Origin: Comamonas sp. lk
GTDB taxonomy: Bacteria; Pseudomonadota; Gammaproteobacteria; Burkholderiales; Burkholderiaceae_C
Assembly (NCBI RefSeq): GCF_900564145.1
Contig: NZ_UOOB01000001.1
Coordinates: 1,401,732-1,465,731 of the forward strand
Direction: 5' to 3'
DNA: 64,000 nucleotides
Of this stretch, positions 11,522 to 19,065 are shown in pieces. The notes under the pieces were generated by a model that saw only the letters and a list, made by a program, of their open reading frames with translations, had not been told where the DNA came from and made no database searches. A program made the position numbers and the translations under genes. The stretch's first letter is position 1. The number at the start of each line of letters is the position of its first letter.

Positions 11522-11550
11522 AAGGGGAGAGGCTTGTCGCCACTCCCCTT
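11522..11550 (+). terminator. hairpin after nuoN
   Basis: AAGGGGAG and CTCCCCTT form an 8-bp stem around a 13-base loop, followed by ATTTGT. The tail is U-poor, so this may be a partial terminator or an attenuator between nuoN and the following small gene, which it precedes by 20 bases. Confidence 0.5.
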
Positions 11551-11570
11551 ATTTGTAGGAATGCCTTAGC

Positions 11571-11876
11571 GTGTCTATCACCGCTTCTATCTGGCTTGTG
11601 ATCTTGGCTGCCCTTGTGGCAGCCAATTTGCCTTTTATCAACCAGCGTTTGGCCATTGCGGGTCCGGTGATGGCCGGCCGCAAACCCATGTGGGTGCGCC
11701 TGATCGAGATGCTGGTGCTGTATTTGCTGGTGGGCGGCCTGGGCTATCTGCTCGAGCGCCGTGCAGGCCAGGTCTCGCCACAGGGCTGGGAGTTCTATGC
11801 CATTACCGGCACCCTGTTTCTGACGCTGGCTTTCCCAGGCTTCGTCTATCGTTATCTGGTACATCGCCGGGATTGA
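11571..11876 (+). CDS. DUF2818 family small membrane protein
   Basis: A 101-residue hydrophobic protein with three apparent transmembrane helices (residues ~5-22, ~40-60, ~70-95). It matches my recollection of DUF2818, a family that sits directly downstream of nuoN in beta-proteobacteria. The GTG start is preceded by AGGA at 11557. Its constant position after nuoN suggests a role connected to complex I (assembly or stability), but this is context only; no catalytic motif is visible. A conserved Asn-Pro segment (AANLPFINQR) follows the first helix. Confidence 0.8.
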   Translation: MSITASIWLVILAALVAANLPFINQRLAIAGPVMAGRKPMWVRLIEMLVLYLLVGGLGYLLERRAGQVSPQGWEFYAITGTLFLTLAFPGFVYRYLVHRRD

Positions 11877-11931
11877 TCGTATTGAGGGCGCATGATGGCG
11901 CAGTGTTTCCGTCTGCGCTCAAGAGAATCTC

Positions 11932-12453
11932 ATGAAAGTGCTTGATCTTCATTGCTCTGCGGGCCATGTGTTCGAAGGCTGGTTCGGCTCGGAAGACGAC
12001 TTCCAGAGCCAGCTGGCACGCAAGCTTGTGCAGTGCCCCAGCTGCGGGGACAGCCATATAGTCAAGCGCCTCAGCGCTCCGCGCCTGAATCTGGGTGCGC
12101 AGCAGCCCCCACCGGCTGCGCCGGTCACCGAGCGGCATCCTGCGCAGCCCTCGGCATCTCCGGTTCCGGCCAAGTCTCCAGCCCCCGAGCTCACGGCGCA
12201 GGCGCGCGAGCAGCTCCATGCCATGCATTCCGCCTGGGTGCAGTGGTCGCGCAAGGTGGCCGAGAACACCGAGGACGTGGGCAAGAATTTCGCGCAGGAA
12301 GCCCGTCGCATGCATTACGGCGAAACCGACGAGCGCGCCATTCGCGGCCAGACCAGCCCCGAGCAGGCCATGGAGCTGATGGAAGAGGGTATTGGCGTGA
12401 TGCCGTTGGCCTTGCCCGAAACCGGCGAAGGCGGCAGCGGCACCTTGCAGTAA
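11932..12453 (+). CDS. DUF1178 family protein
   Basis: A soluble 173-residue protein of the DUF1178 family. The N-terminus MKVLDLHCSAGHVFEGWFGS and the CPSCGD motif (residues ~35-40) with the earlier Cys/His suggest a small zinc-ribbon-like N-terminal domain. A Pro/Ala-rich linker (about residues 55-80) follows, then a helical C-terminal domain containing EEARRMHYGE-like conserved residues (QEARRMHYGETDERAIRG). The function is unknown. It shares orientation with the nuo operon but is separated from DUF2818 by 55 bases with no obvious terminator. Confidence 0.85.
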   Translation: MKVLDLHCSAGHVFEGWFGSEDDFQSQLARKLVQCPSCGDSHIVKRLSAPRLNLGAQQPPPAAPVTERHPAQPSASPVPAKSPAPELTAQAREQLHAMHSAWVQWSRKVAENTEDVGKNFAQEARRMHYGETDERAIRGQTSPEQAMELMEEGIGVMPLALPETGEGGSGTLQ

Positions 12454-12476
12454 GACAGACTGCTGTGGCTCAGCCC

Positions 12477-12743
12477 TCAAGCCACAGTCTTTGCTCCCTC
12501 TGTTTTGATAGCTGCTTGTGCTTTTCTATCAAGCACTTTGACTATCAAAGCATTCGAAATGGCGACAATCCATGCGCCAACCACTACAAAAATAAGAGTG
12601 CAAAACTCTTGTTTGTCGCTTAATCCATTTAGGGCGACAAAGCTCAAGCATATTTGCCAGCGCCAGGCTAGTAACTGAGCAGCAGACAGGGGAATCATCG
12701 GGCTAAGGGTTTTCGGCATCAGGGTCGCATGCAGAAAGATCAC
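12477..12743 (-). CDS. possible small membrane protein (doubtful)
   Basis: An 88-codon frame starting with GTG at 12743 (internal ATG at 12719). One strongly hydrophobic segment, FCTLIFVVVGAWIVAISNAL, could span the membrane. The last ~25 codons run through a copy of the dispersed palindrome, so the C-terminus is repeat-derived. No family is recognised and no good ribosome site is seen. Its base composition is more AT-rich than its neighbours. It may be a decaying gene remnant rather than an active gene. Confidence 0.25.
   Translation of the reverse strand: MIFLHATLMPKTLSPMIPLSAAQLLAWRWQICLSFVALNGLSDKQEFCTLIFVVVGAWIVAISNALIVKVLDRKAQAAIKTEGAKTVA
12503..12549. repeat. dispersed palindrome, full copy
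   Basis: TTTGATAG at the left end is matched by CTATCAAA at the right end. Inside them GTGCTT and AAGCAC are also complementary, so the element can fold into a long hairpin. Related copies occur at 27167, 33145, 41595, 43824 and 54500. It overlaps the 3' end of a doubtful minus-strand ORF. Confidence 0.7.
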
Positions 12744-13093
12744 AGTCGTGGCTGTTTCTTACTTTTTATAATCAATTTTGATAGCTATACACGCAAGCTA
12801 TTAGTCCGTTCGGACCATATCTGACTGCGCAGTCAGCACTGCTCGCGCGGCCGTAGCGACGCGCAAACTCTCGTTTTGTGAAGTTTTTGAATGTAAGTGT
12901 TTGCTGTTTCTGCATCCTCCGTATTTGTTGACTAGGCAGGGTAAACATGAGGCGCTACAGATAAGGAACCTGGGAGTTTCCCCCTGCGGCAGTGCAGCAT
13001 CACGGCCCAAGATGCCAGGCAAGGGAAGGGAGTGCACACCTGATGCGCCCCGACATTTGTTTTGCAGCATCCAGGACGAACGGCCCAGCGCAC

Positions 13094-13864
13094 ATGAGCG
13101 ACCTCATTCTTGAAACCCATCACCTCACCAAAGAGTTCAAGGGATTTACGGCCGTCAGCAAGGTCGATCTGGCCGTCAAGCGCGGCTCGATTCATGCCTT
13201 GATCGGTCCCAATGGGGCGGGCAAAACCACTTGCTTCAATCTGCTGACCAAGTTTCTGGAACCGACCTCGGGCTCCATCCGCTTCAACGGTGTGGATATC
13301 ACCCGGGAAGCGCCAGCACAGATTGCGCGGCGCGGCGTGATTCGCTCCTTTCAGATTTCGGCCGTCTTTCCGCACAGCACCTTGCTGGAGAACGTGCGCA
13401 TCGGCCTGCAGCGCCGCCTGGGCACGGCGTTTCATTTCTGGACCAGCGAGAAGACGCTTAACCAGCTCAACGACCGCGCCATGGAGTTGCTGGCTGAAGT
13501 GGGGCTGCAGGATCTGGCCGATGAGGTCACCGTCAATCTGCCCTACGGCCGCAAGCGTGCGCTGGAGATCGCCACCACCTTGGCCATGGAACCGGAGCTG
13601 ATGCTGCTGGACGAGCCCACCCAGGGCATGGGTCACGAGGATGTGGATCGCGTGACCCAGCTGATCAAGAAGGTCTCTGCCGGCCGCACCATCTTGATGG
13701 TGGAGCACAACATGAAGGTCATCTCCACCATTGCCGACCGCATCACCGTGCTGCAGCGTGGCGCCGTGCTGGCCGAAGGCGCATATGAAGAGGTGTCCCG
13801 TAATCCGCAGGTGATGGAAGCCTATATGGGCACTACCGACGGTCAGTTGCAGGGGGCGCATTAA
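13094..13864 (+). CDS. livG: branched-chain amino acid-type ABC transporter ATP-binding protein (LivG-like)
   Basis: A 256-residue ATPase of the LivG class that energises uptake with LivF, two permeases and a periplasmic binding protein. Walker A GPNGAGKTT is at residues ~38-46, the signature region reads LPYGRKRALEIATTLA (the degenerate YG-R form typical of LivG), Walker B is LMLLDEPTQGM and the switch His is in MVEHNM. The frame is open further upstream, but ATG 13094 gives the conserved MSDLILETHHLTKEFKGF start. Substrate specificity cannot be read from the ATPase. Confidence 0.9.
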   Translation: MSDLILETHHLTKEFKGFTAVSKVDLAVKRGSIHALIGPNGAGKTTCFNLLTKFLEPTSGSIRFNGVDITREAPAQIARRGVIRSFQISAVFPHSTLLENVRIGLQRRLGTAFHFWTSEKTLNQLNDRAMELLAEVGLQDLADEVTVNLPYGRKRALEIATTLAMEPELMLLDEPTQGMGHEDVDRVTQLIKKVSAGRTILMVEHNMKVISTIADRITVLQRGAVLAEGAYEEVSRNPQVMEAYMGTTDGQLQGAH

Positions 13865-13870
13865 TGCTTT

Positions 13871-13905
13871 CCCCTGAGCCGCTTTGCGGCCTCCCCCTGA
13901 GGGGG
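13871..13905. repeat. REP-like double hairpin between livG and livF
   Basis: Two adjacent GC-rich hairpins: GCCGC-TTT-GCGGC at 13878-13890 and CCCCC-TGA-GGGGG at 13893-13905, preceded by CCCCTGA, which echoes the second hairpin. This looks like a short interspersed extragenic palindrome. Similar sequences are, from memory, common between genes in Comamonadaceae. It could stabilise the upstream mRNA or reduce downstream expression inside the operon. Confidence 0.6.
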
Positions 13906-13964
13906 ACGCCCGCCCCTTCCTCGCTGTCTCTTTGATGGTTTCGTGCGTGATTTGAGTGATACGA

Positions 13965-14684
13965 ATGAATAAAACAAGTACAGCGGCGCTTGAAATTTCG
14001 GCTCTGAATGCCTGGTATGGCGAATCCCATGTGCTGCATGGCATGGACCTTGTGGTGCAGCCCGGCGAAGTCGTCACCCTGCTGGGCCGCAACGGCGCAG
14101 GGCGCACTTCCACGCTGCGCGCCATCATGGGTCTGACCGGCTCGCGCAAGGGCTCGATCAAGATCAATGGCGTGGAAACCATTCATCTGCCCACGCACAA
14201 GATTGCCCATCTGGGCGTGGGCTACTGCCCCGAGGAACGCGGCATCTTCGCCAGCCTTTCCTGTGAGGAAAACCTGCTGCTGCCACCGCCGCTCAAGACG
14301 GGTCAGCCAGGCATGAGCGTGGATGAGATCTATGCCATGTTCCCCAACCTCTACGAACGCCGCAACAGCCAGGGCACGCGCCTGTCGGGTGGCGAGCAGC
14401 AGATGCTGGCCGTGGCCCGCATCCTGCGCACGGGCGCACGTCTGCTGCTGCTCGATGAAATCTCCGAAGGCCTGGCGCCCGTCATCGTGCAGGCCCTGGC
14501 CCGCATGATCACCACGCTGCGCCAGAAGGGCTACACCGTGGTCATGGTGGAGCAGAACTTCCACTTTGCCGCACCGCTGGCCGACCGCTTTTATGTGGTG
14601 GAGCACGGCCATGTGGTGGAGCGCTTTGGCGCAGCCGAGCTGAAGGCAAAGATGCCGGTACTCAACGAATTGCTGGGCGTCTGA
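13965..14684 (+). CDS. livF: branched-chain amino acid-type ABC transporter ATP-binding protein (LivF-like)
   Basis: The second ATPase (239 aa from ATG 13965; an upstream in-frame GTG at 13956 is less likely). The signature LSGGEQQMLAVARIL, Walker B LLLLDEISEGLAP and switch His region MVEQNFHFA are typical of LivF. The Walker A loop reads GRNGAGRTST: the invariant lysine is arginine (residue 47). I believe this substitution recurs in LivF proteins of this order, so it may not mean inactivity, but in most ABC ATPases loss of this lysine abolishes hydrolysis. It follows livG by 100 bases containing a REP-like double hairpin. Confidence 0.9.
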   Translation: MNKTSTAALEISALNAWYGESHVLHGMDLVVQPGEVVTLLGRNGAGRTSTLRAIMGLTGSRKGSIKINGVETIHLPTHKIAHLGVGYCPEERGIFASLSCEENLLLPPPLKTGQPGMSVDEIYAMFPNLYERRNSQGTRLSGGEQQMLAVARILRTGARLLLLDEISEGLAPVIVQALARMITTLRQKGYTVVMVEQNFHFAAPLADRFYVVEHGHVVERFGAAELKAKMPVLNELLGV

Positions 14685-14727
14685 TTTTTCCCATTCATAA
14701 ACGCAGATTCCACCTTAGGAGACAGAG

Positions 14728-15924
14728 ATGAAAGCAAAGTTGAGCGTTTTGTCGTGCATGTTGGTCGCGGCTGGTCTGGCCAGCCCCCTAGCCCAGGCCC
14801 AGGAAAAAGTGAAGATCGGTTTTGTGACCGACATGTCCAGCCTTTATGCGGATGTGGAAGGCAAGAACGGCGCGCTTGCCATGCAGATGGCGATTGACGA
14901 TTTTGGCGGCAAGGTGCTGGGCCAGCCCATTGAGCTGATCTCCGCCGACCACCAGAACAAGGCCGATATCGCCGCCTCCAAGGTGCGCGAATGGATTGAT
15001 ACCCAGGGCATTTCGCTGGTCTTCAGCGGCACCAATTCCGGCACGGCGCTGGCCGTCTCGCAAGTGGCCAACGAGAAAAAGCGCGTGCACTTCAACAGCG
15101 GTGCCGGCTCTTCGGCACTGACCAACGAGCAATGCAATCCCTACACCGTTCACTACGCCTATGACACCGTGGCCCTGGCCAAGGGCACGGGCGGCGCCGT
15201 GGTGGATCGCGGTGGCAAGGACTGGTTCTTTCTGACGGCCGACTATGCCTTCGGTCAGGCGCTGGAGGCCGACACCACCAAGGTGATTCAGGCCAAGGGC
15301 GGCAAGGTGCTGGGCTCGGTCAAGCACCCGCTCAATGCCTCCGATTTCTCTTCCTTCCTGCTGCAGGCTCAGGCCTCCAAGGCGCACATCCTGGGTCTGG
15401 CCAATGCCGGTGGCGACACCATCAATGCCGTCAAGGCCGCCAAGGAATTCGGCATCAACAAGACCATGAAGACCGCCGGTCTGCTGGTGTTCCTGACCGA
15501 CATTCACAGCCTGGGTCTGAAGAACACCGAAGGCCTGCTGCACACCACCAGCTGGTACTGGGACATGAATGACGAATCGCGCAAATTCGCCAACAAGTTC
15601 TTTGCCAAGACCAAGCGCATGCCCACCGATGTGCAGGCCGCAGACTACTCGGCCGTCATGAACTATCTGAAGGCCGTGGAAGCGGTCAAGACCACCAATG
15701 CCGACAAGGTGATGGCCCATCTCAAGAGCACACCCATCAACGACTTCTACGGCAAGGGCGTGATCCGTCCGGACGGCACGTTTGCCCACGATATGTATCT
15801 GGTCGAAGCCAAGAAGCCCAGCGAATCCACCAAGCCCTGGGACTACCTCAAGGTCTTGAACAAGCTGCCTGCAGACACGGTCTGGACGACCAAGGCCGAG
15901 ACCAAGTGCGCGCTCTGGAAATAA
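14728..15924 (+). CDS. ABC transporter periplasmic binding protein, LivJ/K-type
   Basis: A 398-residue type I periplasmic binding protein of the leucine/amide family (Peripla_BP_6). A signal peptide is clear: basic MKAKLSVLSCMLVAAGLASP, then AQAQ cleavage near residue 24. Two Rossmann-like lobes follow. FVTDMSSLYADVEGKNGALA and the FSGTNSGTALAVSQVA region mark the ligand cleft, and two Cys (C in NEQCNPYT and near the C-terminus, TKCALWK) may form a disulfide. A strong AGGAGA site precedes the ATG. The ligand is not determinable; branched-chain amino acids, amides and aromatic acids are all possible in this family. Confidence 0.9.
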   Translation: MKAKLSVLSCMLVAAGLASPLAQAQEKVKIGFVTDMSSLYADVEGKNGALAMQMAIDDFGGKVLGQPIELISADHQNKADIAASKVREWIDTQGISLVFSGTNSGTALAVSQVANEKKRVHFNSGAGSSALTNEQCNPYTVHYAYDTVALAKGTGGAVVDRGGKDWFFLTADYAFGQALEADTTKVIQAKGGKVLGSVKHPLNASDFSSFLLQAQASKAHILGLANAGGDTINAVKAAKEFGINKTMKTAGLLVFLTDIHSLGLKNTEGLLHTTSWYWDMNDESRKFANKFFAKTKRMPTDVQAADYSAVMNYLKAVEAVKTTNADKVMAHLKSTPINDFYGKGVIRPDGTFAHDMYLVEAKKPSESTKPWDYLKVLNKLPADTVWTTKAETKCALWK

Positions 15925-15994
15925 GCATCCGCACACTGGTTTGAAGCTCTTCTGAAACCCACTAGCCCCCACTAGCACCACCAGCGTCTGTCCC

Positions 15995-16879
15995 ATGGAA
16001 ATCTTCGGTGTTTCATTGCCCGGCCTGATGAGCCAGCTCCTTTTAGGGCTGGTCAACGGTTCGTTTTACGCAATTCTGAGTCTGGGTCTGGCCGTGATTT
16101 TCGGCCTGCTCAACGTCATCAACTTTGCGCATGGCGCACTGTTCATGCTGGGCGCCATGATCACCTGGATGGCCATGAGCTATTTCCAGATCAACTACTG
16201 GGTGATGCTGATCCTGTCGCCGGTGCTGGTGGGGATTTTGGGGGTGCTGATAGAGCGCTTCTTGCTGCGCTGGATCTACAAGCTCGATCACCTCTACGGC
16301 CTGCTGCTCACGCTGGGGCTGTCGCTGCTGATCGAGGGTGTGTTCCGCTCCGTCTATGGTGTGTCCGGCCTGGGTTACGACACGCCTGAATTGCTGGAAG
16401 GCGCGACCAACCTGGGCTTTATGGTGCTGCCGAACTACCGCGCCTGGGTGGTGCTGGCATCCATCGTGGTCTGTGTTGCCACCTGGTTTGTGATCGAAAA
16501 AACCCGCATCGGCGCCTATCTGCGTGCCGGTACCGAAAACCCGCGCCTGGTGGAAGCCTTTGGTGTGAACGTGCCGGTCATGATCACCCTGACCTACGCC
16601 TTTGGTGCTGCGCTGGCCGCCTTTGCCGGCGTGCTGGCCGCGCCGGTCTACCAGGTCACGCCGCTGATGGGGCAAAACCTCATCATCGTGGTGTTTGCCG
16701 TGGTGGTGATCGGCGGCATGGGCTCCATCATGGGCGCCATCATTACCGGCCTGGGGCTGGGCGTGATCGAAGGGCTGACCAAGGTGTTCTGGCCCGAGGC
16801 ATCTTCCACCGTCGTGTTCTTCATCATGGTCATCGTGTTGTTGATTCGCCCTGCAGGCTTGTTCGGTAAAGAAAAATAA
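15995..16879 (+). CDS. livH: branched-chain amino acid-type ABC transporter permease (LivH-like)
   Basis: A 294-residue inner-membrane permease with about eight hydrophobic segments and the conserved LivH region LINGSFYAILSLGLAVIFGL-type N-terminus (here VNGSFYAILSLGLAVIFGL), followed by NVINFAHGALFMLGAM. The EAA-like cytoplasmic loop containing AGTENPRLVEAFGVNV contacts the ATPases. The spacing from the binding-protein gene is 70 bases and to livM 12 bases. Confidence 0.92.
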   Translation: MEIFGVSLPGLMSQLLLGLVNGSFYAILSLGLAVIFGLLNVINFAHGALFMLGAMITWMAMSYFQINYWVMLILSPVLVGILGVLIERFLLRWIYKLDHLYGLLLTLGLSLLIEGVFRSVYGVSGLGYDTPELLEGATNLGFMVLPNYRAWVVLASIVVCVATWFVIEKTRIGAYLRAGTENPRLVEAFGVNVPVMITLTYAFGAALAAFAGVLAAPVYQVTPLMGQNLIIVVFAVVVIGGMGSIMGAIITGLGLGVIEGLTKVFWPEASSTVVFFIMVIVLLIRPAGLFGKEK

Positions 16880-16891
16880 GAGGGGCACAAC

Positions 16892-17884
16892 ATGAAATCC
16901 AAGACGCTTGTTCAACGCATTGCGCCCATTGGCTACGGCCTGCTGCTGCTGGGCCTGATTGCCGCGCCCTTCATGGGAGCCTATCCCGTGTTCGTGATGA
17001 AGCTCATGTGCTTTGCACTGTTTGCTTCGGCCTTCAATCTGCTGCTGGGCTACACGGGCCTGCTGTCCTTCGGCCACGCCGCTTTTCTCGGCGGTGCGGC
17101 CTATATTGCGGGCTACTCCATCAAGGCCTGGGGTGTGACACCCGAGATCGGCATGCTGCTGGGCACGGTTTTCGGCGGCCTGCTGGGTCTGGTCTTTGGC
17201 TGGCTGGCCATTCGCCGCCAGGGCATTTATTTCTCCATGATCACGCTGGCATTGGCACAGATGCTGTTCTTTGTCGCGCTGCAAGCCAAGTTCACCGGCG
17301 GTGAAGACGGCCTGCAAGGTGTGCCCCGCGGCAAGCTGTTCGGTCTGATTGATCTGAGCAGCGATCTGGTCATGTATTACGTGGCCCTGGCCGTGGTGAC
17401 GGTTGCCTTTATGCTGATCGTGCGCACCATTCATTCGCCGTTTGGCCAGGTGCTCAAGGCCATCAAGGAAAACGAGCCGCGCGCCATTTCACTGGGCTAT
17501 GACGTCAACCGCTTCAAGCTGCTGGCCTTTGTGATCTCGGCAGCTCTCACGGGTCTGGCCGGCTCGCTCAAGACCGTGGTGCTGGGCTTTGCCACCTTGT
17601 CCGATGTGCACTGGACCACCTCCGGTCACGTCATTCTGATGACGCTGATGGGCGGTCTGGGCACCTTGTCCGGCCCCATTCTGGGTTCGGCCGTGGTGGT
17701 GGCGCTGGAGAACAAGATTGGCGAGTTCGGCAGCTTCCTGGCGCGTCTGTCGGGCGTGGAATGGTTCGGCACTCTGGGCGAGTCCGTCACCATCGTCACC
17801 GGCCTGATCTTTGTGCTGTGCGTGCTGCTGTTCCGCAAGGGCATCATGGGCGAGCTGATTGCCTGGCTGGAAAAGAAAAAATAA
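16892..17884 (+). CDS. livM: branched-chain amino acid-type ABC transporter permease (LivM-like)
   Basis: The second permease (330 aa), last gene of the transporter operon. Family features are NLLLGYTGLLSFGHAAFLGGAAY near residue 50 and the cytoplasmic coupling loop SPFGQVLKAIKENEPRAISL near residue 185, followed by LAGSLKTVVLGFATL. About ten hydrophobic segments are visible. It has a purine-rich ribosome site (AGAGGGG) before the ATG. It converges on the lipocalin-like gene with a bidirectional terminator between them. Confidence 0.92.
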   Translation: MKSKTLVQRIAPIGYGLLLLGLIAAPFMGAYPVFVMKLMCFALFASAFNLLLGYTGLLSFGHAAFLGGAAYIAGYSIKAWGVTPEIGMLLGTVFGGLLGLVFGWLAIRRQGIYFSMITLALAQMLFFVALQAKFTGGEDGLQGVPRGKLFGLIDLSSDLVMYYVALAVVTVAFMLIVRTIHSPFGQVLKAIKENEPRAISLGYDVNRFKLLAFVISAALTGLAGSLKTVVLGFATLSDVHWTTSGHVILMTLMGGLGTLSGPILGSAVVVALENKIGEFGSFLARLSGVEWFGTLGESVTIVTGLIFVLCVLLFRKGIMGELIAWLEKKK

Positions 17885-17900
17885 GAGGGAGCTTGAAATG

Positions 17901-17932
17901 CCAATGGCCGCTGATAGCGGCCCTTGGTTTTT
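17901..17932. terminator. rho-independent terminator after livM
   Basis: GGCCGCT-GAT-AGCGGCC (17906-17922), extended by CCAA/TTGG, is followed by TTTTT on the plus strand. It lies between the convergent livM and the attH-like gene and should end the liv transcript. It may also act, more weakly, on the opposite strand. Confidence 0.8.
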
Positions 17933-17937
17933 GCGTC

Positions 17938-19065
17938 TCAGAGCTTCATCGCATTGGCATAACCCGTCATCTCCAGATAGCCGCTGCCCACGAGCCGCTT
18001 GCTGCCGTCGGAGGCCACACGCTGCAGCTCGCACAAACCTTCCCAGTAGATGGCGCCGGTGCTGGCGCGGCTGTCCAGCTCCTGGTTGTCGACCCGTGCC
18101 TGAACCTCGTAGCGGCCGGCCGGTGTCTGCACGCTCCAGGCCACGGGGTAGCGGGTCTGGCTGTGCGGGCTGGTCCACCAGCGCAGCGGCTCAAACAGCA
18201 CCTGATCGGCCGCAAAGATCTGGGCCTGGCTTTGATCTGCTGCACGAAACGATCCTCCGGCCCACAGGGCGCTGCCATTCTTGCGCCGCAGATGAAATGT
18301 GGTCAGCGCGCTCCCGTCGTCCAGATTCATGCCAATCCAGTCCCAGCCTTGCGCGTCCTGGTGCAGCAAGGCTTGGCTGCATTCATGATCGAGCCAGGCG
18401 CGGTTGCGCAAGTCGCTGCCGGCCTCCACGGCCAGACGCTTGCCGCCGACCACGATGGAGCCGCTGACCTTGAGCTGGGGCTGGCTGTAGTAATAGCTGG
18501 CTTGCCCTGCATCCGGCCCCTTGCTTGAAAGACCGGCCTTGCCTTGCAGCAGCACCGGCTGTGTACTCTCGAACTGAAGATCCAGCGTGAAATCCTTGGC
18601 CGCCAGATGCGCCTGGTAGCGGCTGCCCTGATCGGCGCTTTTGCCCGGCTGGGGTAGGCGTTGCAGGCGCCAGTCGTTTATATGCACCTGGGTATCGGCT
18701 TCACTGGCTCCGGCCAGCCCCAGACCGGCGCGGGCCATGCGCTGATCGTGCTGCAGTTTTTGGCCTTGTACATCGCACAGTGCGGCATGGGCAAAAATCA
18801 GCTGCTTTGCCGCCAGGGACGAGCGCAGCTCCTGCGTAGCGCTGACGCGCGAGCGAAAGAAGGTCAGCTGAAAGCCCCAGGGCTTGCCGCCGGCCTGGAG
18901 CTGGCCCGTGATGTACCACCATTCGGTTTGCAGCTCGGGGTGGCTGCCAAAGTCGCGCGGAAACTGCAGCGTCTTGATTGGCAGGCCCCAGGCGGGCGGC
19001 AGCAAAGTCAGGCCGCCTGCAGCCAGTCCGGCCTGCAGATAGCGGCGGCGTTGAAGTTCGATCAC
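17938..19065 (-). CDS. Tat-exported lipocalin-like (CrtC/AttH family) protein
   Basis: A 375-residue protein of the family called AttH or predicted secreted hydrolase (COG5621), whose fold is shared with carotenoid 1,2-hydratase CrtC. The N-terminus IELQRRRYLQAGLAAGG is a twin-arginine-type signal. The mature part begins with the characteristic FPRDFGSHPELQTEWWYITG, and later GWDWIGMNLDDGSALTTFHLR and WSVQTPAGRYEVQA. It starts with GTG directly after the permease stop, with a strong AAGGAGG site inside the end of that gene. Context suggests a periplasmic partner of the ABC exporter; the activity is unknown. Confidence 0.85.
   Translation of the reverse strand: MIELQRRRYLQAGLAAGGLTLLPPAWGLPIKTLQFPRDFGSHPELQTEWWYITGQLQAGGKPWGFQLTFFRSRVSATQELRSSLAAKQLIFAHAALCDVQGQKLQHDQRMARAGLGLAGASEADTQVHINDWRLQRLPQPGKSADQGSRYQAHLAAKDFTLDLQFESTQPVLLQGKAGLSSKGPDAGQASYYYSQPQLKVSGSIVVGGKRLAVEAGSDLRNRAWLDHECSQALLHQDAQGWDWIGMNLDDGSALTTFHLRRKNGSALWAGGSFRAADQSQAQIFAADQVLFEPLRWWTSPHSQTRYPVAWSVQTPAGRYEVQARVDNQELDSRASTGAIYWEGLCELQRVASDGSKRLVGSGYLEMTGYANAMKL

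Larger units (their letters stand above)
12454..13093. other. gene-poor stretch upstream of the liv operon
   Basis: About 640 bases without a well-supported gene. It holds one full palindrome of the dispersed repeat family (12503-12549) and a half-copy (12776-12805). There is a possible small antisense membrane ORF (12477-12743) and an AT-rich patch with TATAAT at 12767-12772 but no convincing -35. The rest, up to livG, is probably the liv promoter and leader; no strong ribosome site precedes the livG ATG. Confidence 0.5.
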
